Source: Bin5 sp965116395
Lineage (GTDB): Bacteria; Chloroflexota; Anaerolineae; Caldilineales; Caldilineaceae
DNA: 64,000 nt
NCBI GenBank assembly: GCA_965116395.1
Contig: OZ220684.1
Coordinates: 2,170,001-2,234,000, forward strand
Direction: 5' to 3'
This document shows positions 44,807 to 53,832 of this stretch, in pieces. The notes beneath the pieces were generated by a model. The model did no database searches. It was not told the origin of the DNA and was given only the letters and a program-made list of their open reading frames with translations. Position 1 is the first letter of the stretch. Each line of letters opens with the position of its first letter. The translations under genes were made by a program, and so were the position numbers.

Positions 44807-45099
44807 GAAACTACGCAGCCACAACTGATCTGCGATCCTGAGTGAGGCGAGCAAACGTGTTCTTTCTCTCCTCATGATTGTCATATGGGCGGTCGGCCGC
44901 AAGCGGCCTCCCTTGTGCAGGGGCTGCGCCCCCGCAACGCCCCCCTACAAAACCATCGCTCACCGACCTTGTGTGCGCATTCCAGCAGCGCCGCTCCAGC
45001 AACCTGTCTGCCGCCATCCGAATACAGAATCAGATAGCCTGAATGGCGGCAGGGAAAAGGGCTGGTCAAGACTGGCACCGTATATGGCTTAGTAGGTAC
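44807..45099. mobile_element. MITE copy 6 (293 bp)
   Basis: Begins gaaactacgcagccacaact and ends ggcttagtaggtac. Flanking octamers are gttatttc and gtcatttc (7 of 8 identical), an aged 8-bp target duplication. The core hairpin is present in the same orientation as copies 1, 2 and 5. The left end matches copy 1 best, so these two form a subfamily. Confidence 0.85.
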
Positions 45100-45147
45100 G
45101 TCATTTCTTCTTATTGTCACTATTTCGCGGCAAGCGGCCAATATCAG

Positions 45148-45181
45148 CCACTAACCACTGACCACTATCCACTAACCACTG
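45148..45181. repeat. Degenerate CCACTAACCACTGACCACT array
   Basis: Four imperfect units of CCACT(A/G)A, the reverse orientation of the arrays at 12091 and 20153. It sits just before the SDR gene stop codon. Confidence 0.7.
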
Positions 45182-45188
45182 TCGTTTC

Positions 45189-45986
45189 CTACCACGCCGT
45201 CCAGCCGCCGTCGACCAGGATATTCTGCCCGGTGATGTAACTGCCGCCGTCGCTCGCCAGCAGAACCACCAGCCCTTTCAACTCTTCCGGCTCACCCATC
45301 CGTCTCATCGGTACCCGCTCAGCCAGTCTGGCAACGAACGCCGGCTCGGCTTCCCGCACCTTGGGCGATGGGAACGGGCCCGGGCTGATCGCGTTCACGC
45401 GTACCCCATCCTGCGCCCAGTAGACCGCCAGATGGCGGGTCAGGTGAATCAATCCGCCCTTCAGGCCGTGATAGTTGGGCGGGCTGTTGATATCAAAGCC
45501 GGTGTACGCCTCCGGGTAGCTGGCAACGACCCCGTACATGCTGGCGATGTTGATGATCGAGCCGGGCGCGCCGCGGCTGCGCAGATGGCGCACAACCTCG
45601 CGCGCCAGCAGGAAATAAGCGGTCACGCCGGTGTGATAGGCCTGGTTGAAGTCCTCGGCGCTGGCCGTGTCGATGCTCGGCGCGCCTCCCCCATAGGCGT
45701 TGTTGACCAGCACGTCCACCTTGCCCAGGCGCTGCACCACCGCCTCCACAAAACCGGGAACGGCATCGCTGTCGTCCTGCGCCAGGCCGAAGCCTGCATG
45801 GCCGCTGCCGGGCAGTGTCGCGGCAAACTCGGCCGCTCGCTCCCCATCGCGGCTGGTCACCGCGAGGGTCGCGCCCGCCTCCGCCAATCCGCGGCTCATC
45901 GCCGTCCCCAGCAGTCCGGCCGCACCGGTGACAATCGCCACTTTTCCGCTGAGATCCAATAGTTCGGAGATCGTCTGTTCAGTCAT
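45189..45986 (-). CDS. Short-chain dehydrogenase/reductase (SDR)
   Basis: A 265-residue classical SDR. The nucleotide motif is GKVAIVTGAAGLLGTAM (residues 14-30), NNAYGG follows strand 4, IINIASMYG carries the catalytic Ser, and NYHGLKGGLIHL holds the Y-x3-K pair. The insertion EAYTGFDINSPPNYHG before the catalytic Tyr is typical of gluconate/fructuronate-type sugar SDRs. The ATG at 45986 (MTEQTI) was chosen over the longer frame because it has an AAAGGA site and gives normal length. The C-terminal DGGWTAW is standard. Substrate is likely a sugar or polyol, by context. Confidence 0.9.
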   Translation of the reverse strand: MTEQTISELLDLSGKVAIVTGAAGLLGTAMSRGLAEAGATLAVTSRDGERAAEFAATLPGSGHAGFGLAQDDSDAVPGFVEAVVQRLGKVDVLVNNAYGGGAPSIDTASAEDFNQAYHTGVTAYFLLAREVVRHLRSRGAPGSIINIASMYGVVASYPEAYTGFDINSPPNYHGLKGGLIHLTRHLAVYWAQDGVRVNAISPGPFPSPKVREAEPAFVARLAERVPMRRMGEPEELKGLVVLLASDGGSYITGQNILVDGGWTAW

Positions 45987-46191
45987 GGATTTCCTTTTGT
46001 CTGAACTATGAGTATTGTGATTAAATGAAGGACTGCGATGAGAGTACCGGCGGCGAGAAGAGTATATGTACAATAGCCTACTTCGCCGATTTTTTCCACT
46101 AGCCGAAAGGCGTTATCATTGTTTAGTTTCAGTAATCACTATTTAACGCCACTAGCTATTGGCCACTAGCCACTACCCGGAGGAACCTTCG

Positions 46192-48246
46192 ATGTTGCTG
46201 TATGCGCTACCGCTTCGCTATCTGAGCGCAGGGATCGATACGCTCGGAACGCCCGCGATCACCTTTGCTCTGGTAATCGCTGTTCTGGGCTTAATCTACC
46301 TGGTCTTTCAGACACGCCGCGTCCTTGCCATGGACAAAGGCAACCAGGTCATGCAAGAGATCGCCGCCGCCATCCAGGAGGGCGCGGCTGCATTTCTCAA
46401 TCGGGAGTATACCTTCCTGGGCGGATTTGTCGTCGTCGTCGCCGTCATTATCGCCATCTTCCTGGCATGGCAGACCGCGCTCAGCTTCATCCTCGGCGCG
46501 ATCGCGTCAGGCGCGGCCGGCTACCTCGGCATGTTCATCGCCGTGCGCGCCAATGTGCGCACCGCCGCCGCCGCCAGCAAGAGCCTCGATGACGGCCTGC
46601 GCGTCGCCTTCAGCAGCGGCTCGATCATGGGTATGGCCGTCGTCAGCTTCAGCCTGCTCGGCATGACGATTCTCTACTTCCTTTTCAATGGCAACATACT
46701 CTACATTACCGGCTTCGGTTTCGGCGCCAGTTCGATCGCCCTCTTCGCCCGTGTCGGCGGCGGCATCTATACCAAGGCCGCCGACGTCGGCGCTGACCTT
46801 GTGGGCAAGGTCGAGCAGGGTATCCCCGAAGACGACCCCCGCAATCCCGCGGTTATCGCCGATAACGTGGGCGACAACGTCGGCGACGTGGCCGGCATGG
46901 GCGCCGACCTCTTCGAGAGCTACAGCGGCTCCATCATCGCCGCGGCCACGCTCGGCGCAGTGGTGGCAGACGGCGCCGGCATCGTGCTGCCATTCCTCGT
47001 CGCCGGCGTGGGCGTGATCGCCGCCCTGATCGGCACCTTTCTTGTGCGCGCCAATGAGGGTGCAACCCAGGAAGATCTGCTGGGCGTGCTGCGTCGGGCC
47101 ATCTATAGCGCCTCCGCGCTCGTCCTGATCTTTGCCGCCGGCGTGATCGCCTACACCGGTGTCGGCTGGAACTTCTTCGCCGTCATCCTGGTCGGGCTCG
47201 TCGCCGGCAACGGCATCGGCTGGTTCACCGAATACTTCACCAGCTACACCGAAAAGCCCACCCAGGGCATCGCGCAAAAATCCGAGACCGGCGCGGCAAC
47301 GCTGATTATCGAAGGGCTGGCCGTCGGCATGAACAGCACGATGCCGCCGGTCTTGATCGTCGCCGTCTCCATCATGCTGGCGCTCTGGCTGGGCGGCGAC
47401 AACGGCCTCTTCGCCGTCGCCCTGGCCGGTGTCGGCATGCTCAGCACGCTGGGCATCACCCTGGCGACCGATGCCTATGGCCCCGTCGCCGACAACGCCG
47501 GCGGCATCGCCGAAATGAGCGACCTGCCCGACGAGGTGCGCGACCGCACCGACGCGCTCGACAGCCTCGGCAACACGACCGCCGCCACCGGCAAGGGCTT
47601 CGCCATCGGCTCCGCCGTGCTGACAGCGCTGGCGCTCATGGCCGCCTATGTGCAAGCCGCTGATCTCGATACGCTCGACCTGTTGGACTCGATCATGATC
47701 CCCGGCCTGCTGGTCGGCGCCATGCTGCCCTATCTCTTCGCCGCTTTGACCATGACCGCTGTCGGCAAGGCCGCCTATGAGATCGTGCTGGAAGTCCGCC
47801 GCCAGTTCGCCGAGATTCCCGGCATCATGGAGCGCACAACCAAACCGGACTACAAGACCTGCGTCGCCATCAGCACCGAGAGCGCGCTGCGCTACATGAT
47901 TATTCCGGGCGCGCTTGCAGTTGTGGTGCCGCTGCTGGTGGGTTTCGTGCTTGGCGCGCAGGCCCTGGCCGGTATGCTGATCGGCGCCATCGCCTCCGGC
48001 TTCATGCTGGCGGTGATGATGGCCAACTCCGGCGGCGCCTGGGACAACGCCAAAAAGTGGATCGAGACCGGCGTCATGGGCGGCAAAGGCTCTGACGCGC
48101 ACAAGGCCGCGGTCGTCGGTGACACCGTCGGCGACCCCTTCAAGGACACCAGCGGCCCGTCCCTCAATATTCTGATTAAGCTGATGAGTATTGTCAGTCT
48201 CGTCTTCGCCAGCGCGTTCGGCGAGGGGTGGCTCAATCTGTTCTGA
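46192..48246 (+). CDS. hppA: Membrane-bound ion-pumping pyrophosphatase (K+-dependent type)
   Basis: A 684-residue polytopic enzyme that hydrolyses pyrophosphate and pumps H+ or Na+. The PPi-binding segments are DVGADLVGKVEQGIPEDD and NVGDNVGDVAGMGAD, with TDAYGPVADNAGGIAEM and the late GDTVGDPFKDTSGP. GNTTAATGKG carries Ala where K+-independent forms have Lys, so it should be K+-dependent. The ion pumped cannot be decided with confidence by eye. GGAGG lies 8 bases before the ATG at 46192, which I chose over the upstream frame start. Confidence 0.96.
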   Translation: MLLYALPLRYLSAGIDTLGTPAITFALVIAVLGLIYLVFQTRRVLAMDKGNQVMQEIAAAIQEGAAAFLNREYTFLGGFVVVVAVIIAIFLAWQTALSFILGAIASGAAGYLGMFIAVRANVRTAAAASKSLDDGLRVAFSSGSIMGMAVVSFSLLGMTILYFLFNGNILYITGFGFGASSIALFARVGGGIYTKAADVGADLVGKVEQGIPEDDPRNPAVIADNVGDNVGDVAGMGADLFESYSGSIIAAATLGAVVADGAGIVLPFLVAGVGVIAALIGTFLVRANEGATQEDLLGVLRRAIYSASALVLIFAAGVIAYTGVGWNFFAVILVGLVAGNGIGWFTEYFTSYTEKPTQGIAQKSETGAATLIIEGLAVGMNSTMPPVLIVAVSIMLALWLGGDNGLFAVALAGVGMLSTLGITLATDAYGPVADNAGGIAEMSDLPDEVRDRTDALDSLGNTTAATGKGFAIGSAVLTALALMAAYVQAADLDTLDLLDSIMIPGLLVGAMLPYLFAALTMTAVGKAAYEIVLEVRRQFAEIPGIMERTTKPDYKTCVAISTESALRYMIIPGALAVVVPLLVGFVLGAQALAGMLIGAIASGFMLAVMMANSGGAWDNAKKWIETGVMGGKGSDAHKAAVVGDTVGDPFKDTSGPSLNILIKLMSIVSLVFASAFGEGWLNLF

Positions 48247-48345
48247 GCACTTCAACGAGGCCGGCAGCCGCTATTAACTGCCGTAAAATAACCTGCACGC
48301 CACTATCCCCCTTGGCGGCGCAGGCATTTCGCCCGCAGCAGCCTG

Positions 48346-48600
48346 TCATAGGAACAGCTGCGCCAGCAGCGCAAATCCGAGCAGGATCAGGCCGCCGGCC
48401 AAGAGCGCGAGCCCGCTCCTCCGCAGCCGCTGCGCCCGCGACGTAAGCCGCCCGTGCGCTGCATGGGACTGATCGCCCCAATCCAGCTGCTGCGGCCGTT
48501 CGTGCTGCGCCTTTTGCACCTTGGCCAGCCACCAGGCGCGATTACAGAAGTTCCAGGCGCCGATATCGCTGGCGCGGACGTAAGAACGGTCTTTGGGCAT
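48346..48600 (-). CDS. Small membrane protein with Cas4-like N-terminal Cys motif
   Basis: An 84-residue protein. The N-terminal half reads RASDIGAWNFCNRAWWLAKV, close to the Y-x2-C-x-R-x2-WL start of Cas4/PD-(D/E)XK-type proteins, followed by a Gln/His-rich segment. A single hydrophobic helix (ALLAGGLILLGFALLAQLF) closes the chain. The nuclease core is absent, so it cannot be a nuclease itself. AAGG precedes the ATG. It may be a truncated relic with a new anchor or a small conserved lineage-specific protein. Confidence 0.6.
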   Translation of the reverse strand: MPKDRSYVRASDIGAWNFCNRAWWLAKVQKAQHERPQQLDWGDQSHAAHGRLTSRAQRLRRSGLALLAGGLILLGFALLAQLFL

Positions 48601-48747
48601 CGATAACCTTCAGTTTCTGATCTGAATTCTCTGTCCGGCGATCTGCTTAGTCACTCCGATTGTCGCTGGAACAGCCTGAATGCGCCAACTGCGCCTGCAC
48701 GACCAACAACTGCACACAACCAACAACCGCAGAAGAGAGCCATTGCC

Positions 48748-50103
48748 ATGAAAGCGACCGATATCCGCGCGGAGACGGTCGAGGTCACCTTCGACGACGA
48801 GCGCTTGAGCGTTCCCCTGCACCTCAGCAAGGGTGTGATCGAGGCCATCACCTATGCCACCGTCACCGTGCGAGCGCGCACCCGCGGGGGCGACGCCGTG
48901 CAGGGCACCGGCGCGATCCTGCTCTCCGACGTGTGGGCCTTCCCCGCGCCCGACTTGACCCATGAGGAAAAGGATCGCCTCATGCGCCGCCTGTGCCGCG
49001 CCATCGCCGCCTGGCTGCAGGATGACCCGTACGAAGATCCTATCGAGAAGGGGATCAGGTTGGAACAGGCCGCGGTCGAACTGGCCGTGCAACTGGCCGG
49101 CGAAGAGCCTCTCCTGCAGAGCACGCCGATGCCCCGGCTGGCCGTGCTCAACTGCATGGCGCCCTTCGACGCCGCCCTCCACGACGCCTGGGGCGCGGCC
49201 CTGCCCGTACCGCTCTACGCCGCATACACTGCCGATTACCTGAACCAGGATCTAAGCGCAAACTTGGGCGCAGACTTTGCCGGCAGCTACCCGGCGGACT
49301 ATCTGGGCACAAGGCGGCGCGCGCTGTCCGTCCAGCATGTCGTCGGCTTCAACGACGCGCTCACCCCGTCCGAGGCGGACCCGCAGCAGCCGGCGCCGGC
49401 AGATCTCCCCGCCGACCTGACAAGCTGGATTGCGCGCGACCGCCTGCGCTGTCTCAAGCTCAAGCTGCGCGGCCAGTCACCGGCCGAGGACGCCGACCGC
49501 CTGATCGAAGTACACGCCGTGGCTTCCCAGGCCATGGAGGCCGCCGGTGTGGCGGGCGGACCGCGCCTGTCGGTGGACCCCAATGAGGCCTACCAAGAGG
49601 CTGCCATGATGCTCGAAGTGCTGGACCGGGTCGCCGCGCAGAAGCCGCAAGCGCTAATCGCGCTGGACTACATCGAGCAGCCCACCCCGCGCGACCTGGC
49701 GGCCTATACCGACACGCTCCACGAGGTGGCCGCGCGCGTGCCTGTCGTCGTCGACGAAAGCCTGGACGACCTCGACAATCTCGACTGGATCCATCGCCTG
49801 GGCTGGTCCGGGCTGGCGGTGAAGACCTGCAAGGGCCATACCCACTCGCTGCTGGCCTACTGCTGGGGCCGCCATCACCGTCTTTATCTCACGCTGCAAG
49901 ACCTCACCAATCCCGGCCTCGCGCTGGTTCATAGCGCCAACTTCTGCGCCCACCTGCGCCTCGACGTCGACTGCTTCGAGGGCAACTACCGCCAGTTCAT
50001 GCCCCTGTCGCGGCCCCATGAACAGGCCGCCCACCCCGCCTACTTCCAGGTCACAGACGGCCAACTGCTCCTGCCGCCCGAAATGGGCCCCGGCCTATAC
50101 TGA
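48748..50103 (+). CDS. Enolase-superfamily (mandelate racemase-like) protein, second paralogue
   Basis: A 451-residue protein with the enolase-superfamily barrel: CLKLKLRG (KxK), SVDPNEAY and DYIEQPTP (metal ligands), VVVDESLDD (third ligand) and LAVKTCKGHTHSLL. The last segment shares K-[NT]-C-K-G with the paralogue at 537-2000, which marks the two as one unusual subgroup. The end has SANFCAHLRLDVDCFEGN. The reaction probably involves a sugar acid or related carboxylate. It is a single gene on the plus strand, convergent with the M55 peptidase gene. Confidence 0.85.
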   Translation: MKATDIRAETVEVTFDDERLSVPLHLSKGVIEAITYATVTVRARTRGGDAVQGTGAILLSDVWAFPAPDLTHEEKDRLMRRLCRAIAAWLQDDPYEDPIEKGIRLEQAAVELAVQLAGEEPLLQSTPMPRLAVLNCMAPFDAALHDAWGAALPVPLYAAYTADYLNQDLSANLGADFAGSYPADYLGTRRRALSVQHVVGFNDALTPSEADPQQPAPADLPADLTSWIARDRLRCLKLKLRGQSPAEDADRLIEVHAVASQAMEAAGVAGGPRLSVDPNEAYQEAAMMLEVLDRVAAQKPQALIALDYIEQPTPRDLAAYTDTLHEVAARVPVVVDESLDDLDNLDWIHRLGWSGLAVKTCKGHTHSLLAYCWGRHHRLYLTLQDLTNPGLALVHSANFCAHLRLDVDCFEGNYRQFMPLSRPHEQAAHPAYFQVTDGQLLLPPEMGPGLY

Positions 50104-50154
50104 GGCAGCGGCATATGAGAAGTTGCTGACCACTAACCACTGACCACTGCCCTT

Positions 50155-50949
50155 TCACCTGTAGACAATATCGAGAATGTTGTCGCTGCGGAAGCGCACT
50201 CGCTGCGCGTCCACCCGTTCGGCGCCCGCTTTGTTCATCTCCGCGTCGGCCGTGTCAGTATGGAAGAAGCGTTTTTCCAGTTCATAGGGGCTGGGCCAGA
50301 CCAGGGGCGCGATCGGGTCCTGGCGATGTTTGGCTACGGCTGCGGCGATGCCCTCGCGGATGCGCTGCCGCGCCGCCTGCGCGGAGAGTGAGATGGCCGA
50401 GCCGCGTCCCAGCCCCTCCTTCACCGCCGCCGTGGTGATCTCCGGCACCAGCTCCTCCGCCTCCTGGCAGGCGTCCTGTTCGCCGCTCAGAAAGAGCAGC
50501 GGCAGCCCCAACCCGCCCATGAACAGAGCAAGCTGTCCGATCTCGCCGACCGGTTTGCCATTGAGCCGGTAGGCGTCCACCGTGCGGCTGTTCTGCGTGT
50601 GGTTCTGATTACTGGTTAAGACCCCGGCCATGGCATGCTGGCCGACGATGACAAAGGCGTCGTAGCGCCCGATCACCTCCTGCAACCGGCTCCAGGGCGG
50701 CGAAGGCCGGCCATGCAGCAGCAGCGCTGCCGGATGCAACGTATCAAAATCGATCCCGCCCGCGCCGTGCCCGTCCCAGACGAGGACCTCCTCTACCCCG
50801 GCATCCAACAGACCGTCCACCGCCGCGTTGACCTCGCCGGTCACCAGCTTCTTTCCGGCATCGTAGTAGCGGCCGTCGGGAAAGGACTGGTCCGCGAACG
50901 AGACGACCCCGGCCACGCCCTCCATATCGGTTACCATAAAGATTTTCAT
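50155..50949 (-). CDS. M55 family D-aminopeptidase (DppA-like)
   Basis: A 264-residue zinc peptidase. VTDMEGVAGVV (D8, E10) and VLVWDGHGAGG (Asp and His) provide metal ligands, and VIVGQHAMAG supplies a further His, as in Bacillus DppA. NQNHTQNSRTVDAYRLNG is the next family segment, with the catalytic His/Asn region. DppA hydrolyses D-Ala-containing dipeptides from cell-wall turnover. GGAG precedes the ATG. The D-amino-acid theme recurs in the DSD1-like enzyme at 43685. Confidence 0.92.
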   Translation of the reverse strand: MKIFMVTDMEGVAGVVSFADQSFPDGRYYDAGKKLVTGEVNAAVDGLLDAGVEEVLVWDGHGAGGIDFDTLHPAALLLHGRPSPPWSRLQEVIGRYDAFVIVGQHAMAGVLTSNQNHTQNSRTVDAYRLNGKPVGEIGQLALFMGGLGLPLLFLSGEQDACQEAEELVPEITTAAVKEGLGRGSAISLSAQAARQRIREGIAAAVAKHRQDPIAPLVWPSPYELEKRFFHTDTADAEMNKAGAERVDAQRVRFRSDNILDIVYR

Positions 50950-51009
50950 GGGTGAAGCTCCACAGGGCAGTGTTTAGTTTTTTGGATTATAGGTATCATG
51001 TACGCTCAA

Positions 51010-51400
51010 GAGTTGGTTGATACAAATGCATTGCGGATGGGCGGTCATTTGGGTGTAGAGTCGGACGCACAATCACCAAAATGTGTGTGCATAGTTGGTT
51101 TCGATGTCAAATTGTACAGCCAGTTCGCTTTTGCAGTTGCAACGAATGAGCGCAGCGAGTTTGAAAGGTGGCGAACAGGCTTAGGGAGTTGCTACTTCTG
51201 GTTCCGTAAGGGCATAGTGCGCAAACGGATGCGATGGTGTTGCCAGAATTCGGTAGCTACATCTGCACTAATATACGCCATGTCGCAAATGATCTATCGG
51301 CTTCTATGTTGTGTAAGGAGTTCGCGGCCGATAGCCAAGTCAAAGACACTGGCAGGTGCCATTATGAAGTTGAGGATGAGACCCTCTCCCAAGTGGGATC
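51010..51400 (-). pseudogene. Strongly decayed IS982-family transposase fragment
   Basis: Nucleotide similarity to the IS982 relic at 53833-54735 is visible on the minus strand: the aligned blocks include gagttcgcggccgatagccaagtc and a degenerate version of the C-terminal region near 51010-51150. Many substitutions and indels leave no usable frame. From 51401 to 51718 nothing further was recognised; it may be more of the same decay. Confidence 0.65.
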
Positions 51401-51718
51401 GGTGATATCCTTATTCGCGGTCAGCCGGTTGGCCAAGCATTACCGCATTAGGACAACCATCCCCATTTCTCAATCGACACTATTCTGCTCTCAGAGTTTG
51501 TGGGCGAACTCATTCGAATGCAATCGAGAGTGGGTGGGTCGACATGTGCGTGTATTGCCTCTCTTAGACTTTGTCCGCATGATCCAAACGAGTCTCTAGC
51601 CCGTCACGGTTTGAGATTCGCCCGGTACGATAGAAGATCGACCCGTTATCCTGAAGTGCACCACGCCACCTTCTTTCCCTGCGGATTAGCTAGTCGTGAT
51701 CTGCGGTTGCCAGGGAGT

Positions 51719-53653
51719 CTAATCCCCATGTTCTTCGTCTTCATCGAAAAAGAGTTCTGAGTCTTTATCAGGTTCAACAGAATCCGCTGGTTCATTTTCC
51801 TCAATCTCACTCAGATCGACGGCCCATCTAGCTTTTGCCCATTTAAGCAACCTTGCCCGGCGCTCCTCAATTGCGGAAGCGGACCAGTCCTCCCACTGTG
51901 TCAATTCCCTCTCGACATACAATGGCGACTTCGCATAACAGTGACCCTTCTCGTCAACACTTCCCTTCTTGACGCGGAACGGCTTGTTAAGGTAGTAGGG
52001 GTTATGCTTCGTCAGGGTAAGGTTGCCGAGATCGTGGACGTGTCGCTGGTGTGTTCGGGAGGATCGGAATCTCCACTTCCAGGAAGGTTGATTGTCGATT
52101 GACTGGGGAAGAATGTGCTCGATAGTGTCCCGAAGGTCCCTTTTTCGTAACTCTTCCCATGTCACGATGGGAGAAGCTCCCTGTATCAAGGCCAAATGAA
52201 TCTCATATTCATACAGAAAGTAACGTAGACCACGCCAATGGTATGCCGACCTGAACTGTTGATGATTCTCACTTGTCCGGGTTTTGAACTCCTCGTCATC
52301 GCACCTATGTTCAAGTTCACGCTTTAATCGCTCGACTGCACCGTCGAAATTCTCCTCCCTGTGCGCTAGGTCATGTCCGAGACGGAACAGTGCTGGCTGG
52401 CCAGCGTCAGCTCTGTAACCCGTCAGCCGGTACACGCGGAAGGCAAAGGCCTCGCACAGCTTCAGGACTTCGAGGTACTTTCTTGGATTATTGGGCCAGC
52501 GTCCTCTCACCGCGAGCAAAAGCGGTAAGAACGGGGCAATAACACCAACTCTTCCGAGCTTGGCACTCCATTCGACTACGTCTCCCCGCGTCTTGGGTTC
52601 TCCGTCAAAAGATTGAAACGAATCAGGACGATTCGGCTGGTAAGCATCGCAGAAACAAATGCAGGACGCCCGGAGTCCTTCGGTGTAGCTATGCAAGCTG
52701 TTTAGAAGTTCCTTGCGTCGCCTTTTGTGCTTTCGCAGATCAAATTCGTCCTTGACGCTTCTGCTTCCCTTCCACTGCGAGGGCTGTGGGTTGTAGTGGG
52801 TCAGCCAGTGGGCTCTTAGCAACCGATCTTCGTCTGCGGCGGAGACGAGACCGGCTGCCATCAGTTGACGGAGTATTTCTGCCCATGCTCCATTCACTGC
52901 CTTGGCTAGTTCGTTGTCGATGTCGATAGTAATAGACGAATGGAGAAGGAAGTTTTTCACTTTCTCCAAGTCGGTCAAAGGCTTACCGCGGTCATTCATA
53001 ACTTCGAAAATGACTCCTACTTCAGCCTCATCCTCGACCTCATATAGCGTGAATCTAAGCTGGGTGGCGACTTTCGTGTATAGGGTTTGCAACCACTTTT
53101 CTCCAGCCTCTCCCTCTAAATCGAGGTGCGTTGCCAAGTAAGCGGCGATTCTCTCTTTTGCCGCTGCCAGTCGTCTTTCGGAAGGAATCTGAGTCCCCTC
53201 GACACTGGGCTGCTCGGCGAGGATACTTGACTTGAAGTAGTGATCCGCGTCCTGGTTGAGGGAAAGTTTGTAAAGAGGTTGTCCATTTATCCCTTTGGTG
53301 GCAATGAAGTTCTTTTTGATACCTTGCGAGAGTCCCTTAGCCGTGGCTGAGAATCCACTAAGGGATCTGCTGATGCCGTCAAGCAGGAGAATAATGGTTG
53401 TGAGCCTCTGCTGTCCGTCGACGATTTCAACGGGGATATAAGAATTACCATCCTCATCCATTGGGCGAGTCTCCAACTCCGACTCGTGGAGAACGACAGT
53501 GCCGGTGTAGTGGTAGCGCTGGGGACCAAGCAATTCCAGATCTTCAAGGAATTCCTCGACTTGCTGTGCCTCCCAAGAATAACCCCTTTGATAGTCGGGA
53601 ATACGAAACAACCGTTTGCGGAAAAGGTCATCGAGAGGAACGACATTATTCAC
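51719..53653 (-). CDS. GmrSD-like type IV restriction enzyme (DUF262/DUF1524)
   Basis: A 644-residue protein. The N-terminal DUF262 domain has FRIPDYQRGYSWEAQQVEEF and EIVDGQQRLTTIILLLDGI, the ParB-like NTP-binding motifs of GmrS. The C-terminal DUF1524 domain has IEHILPQSI and DLGNLTLTKHNPYYLNKPF, giving the His-Me-finger H...N...N nuclease of GmrD. An acidic tail follows. GmrSD enzymes cleave modified (glucosylated or hydroxymethylated) phage DNA using NTP. The start codon is GTG. It lies in the AT-rich island next to the HerA-NurA-methyltransferase operon but is separated from it by IS982 relics. Confidence 0.9.
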   Translation of the reverse strand: MNNVVPLDDLFRKRLFRIPDYQRGYSWEAQQVEEFLEDLELLGPQRYHYTGTVVLHESELETRPMDEDGNSYIPVEIVDGQQRLTTIILLLDGISRSLSGFSATAKGLSQGIKKNFIATKGINGQPLYKLSLNQDADHYFKSSILAEQPSVEGTQIPSERRLAAAKERIAAYLATHLDLEGEAGEKWLQTLYTKVATQLRFTLYEVEDEAEVGVIFEVMNDRGKPLTDLEKVKNFLLHSSITIDIDNELAKAVNGAWAEILRQLMAAGLVSAADEDRLLRAHWLTHYNPQPSQWKGSRSVKDEFDLRKHKRRRKELLNSLHSYTEGLRASCICFCDAYQPNRPDSFQSFDGEPKTRGDVVEWSAKLGRVGVIAPFLPLLLAVRGRWPNNPRKYLEVLKLCEAFAFRVYRLTGYRADAGQPALFRLGHDLAHREENFDGAVERLKRELEHRCDDEEFKTRTSENHQQFRSAYHWRGLRYFLYEYEIHLALIQGASPIVTWEELRKRDLRDTIEHILPQSIDNQPSWKWRFRSSRTHQRHVHDLGNLTLTKHNPYYLNKPFRVKKGSVDEKGHCYAKSPLYVERELTQWEDWSASAIEERRARLLKWAKARWAVDLSEIEENEPADSVEPDKDSELFFDEDEEHGD

Positions 53654-53676
53654 GAGGCACCTCCACAGTTGGGCCT

Positions 53677-53815
53677 AATGGCAATTGACGAGGGCATGTT
53701 TCTTGATTTGCAGGAGGCCCTGTGTCCCCATGAGGCGGTTGATATAGATGTTTAGCGTGTGGGCGACCAGCTTGGCGCAGAGCCGCGCGCTCAATCTTCA
53801 GAATATGTGTGCACA
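53677..53815 (-). pseudogene. C-terminal fragment of an IS982-family transposase
   Basis: The minus strand encodes KLVAHTLNIYINRLMG and TQGLLQIKKHALVN, the closing helices of IS982 transposases (compare KLTAHTFCVYINPLLG in the neighbouring relic). Only about 45 codons remain. It shows that a second IS982 copy once sat here. Confidence 0.75.
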
Positions 53816-53832
53816 GTAGGGCCCTATGCTAA

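Noticed and set aside
46507..48255. Long minus-strand ORF (582 codons) overlapping hppA
   Set aside because: It is the mirror of a high-GC codon pattern in the well-supported pyrophosphatase gene; its product has no recognisable fold and is full of His/Gly/Asp.
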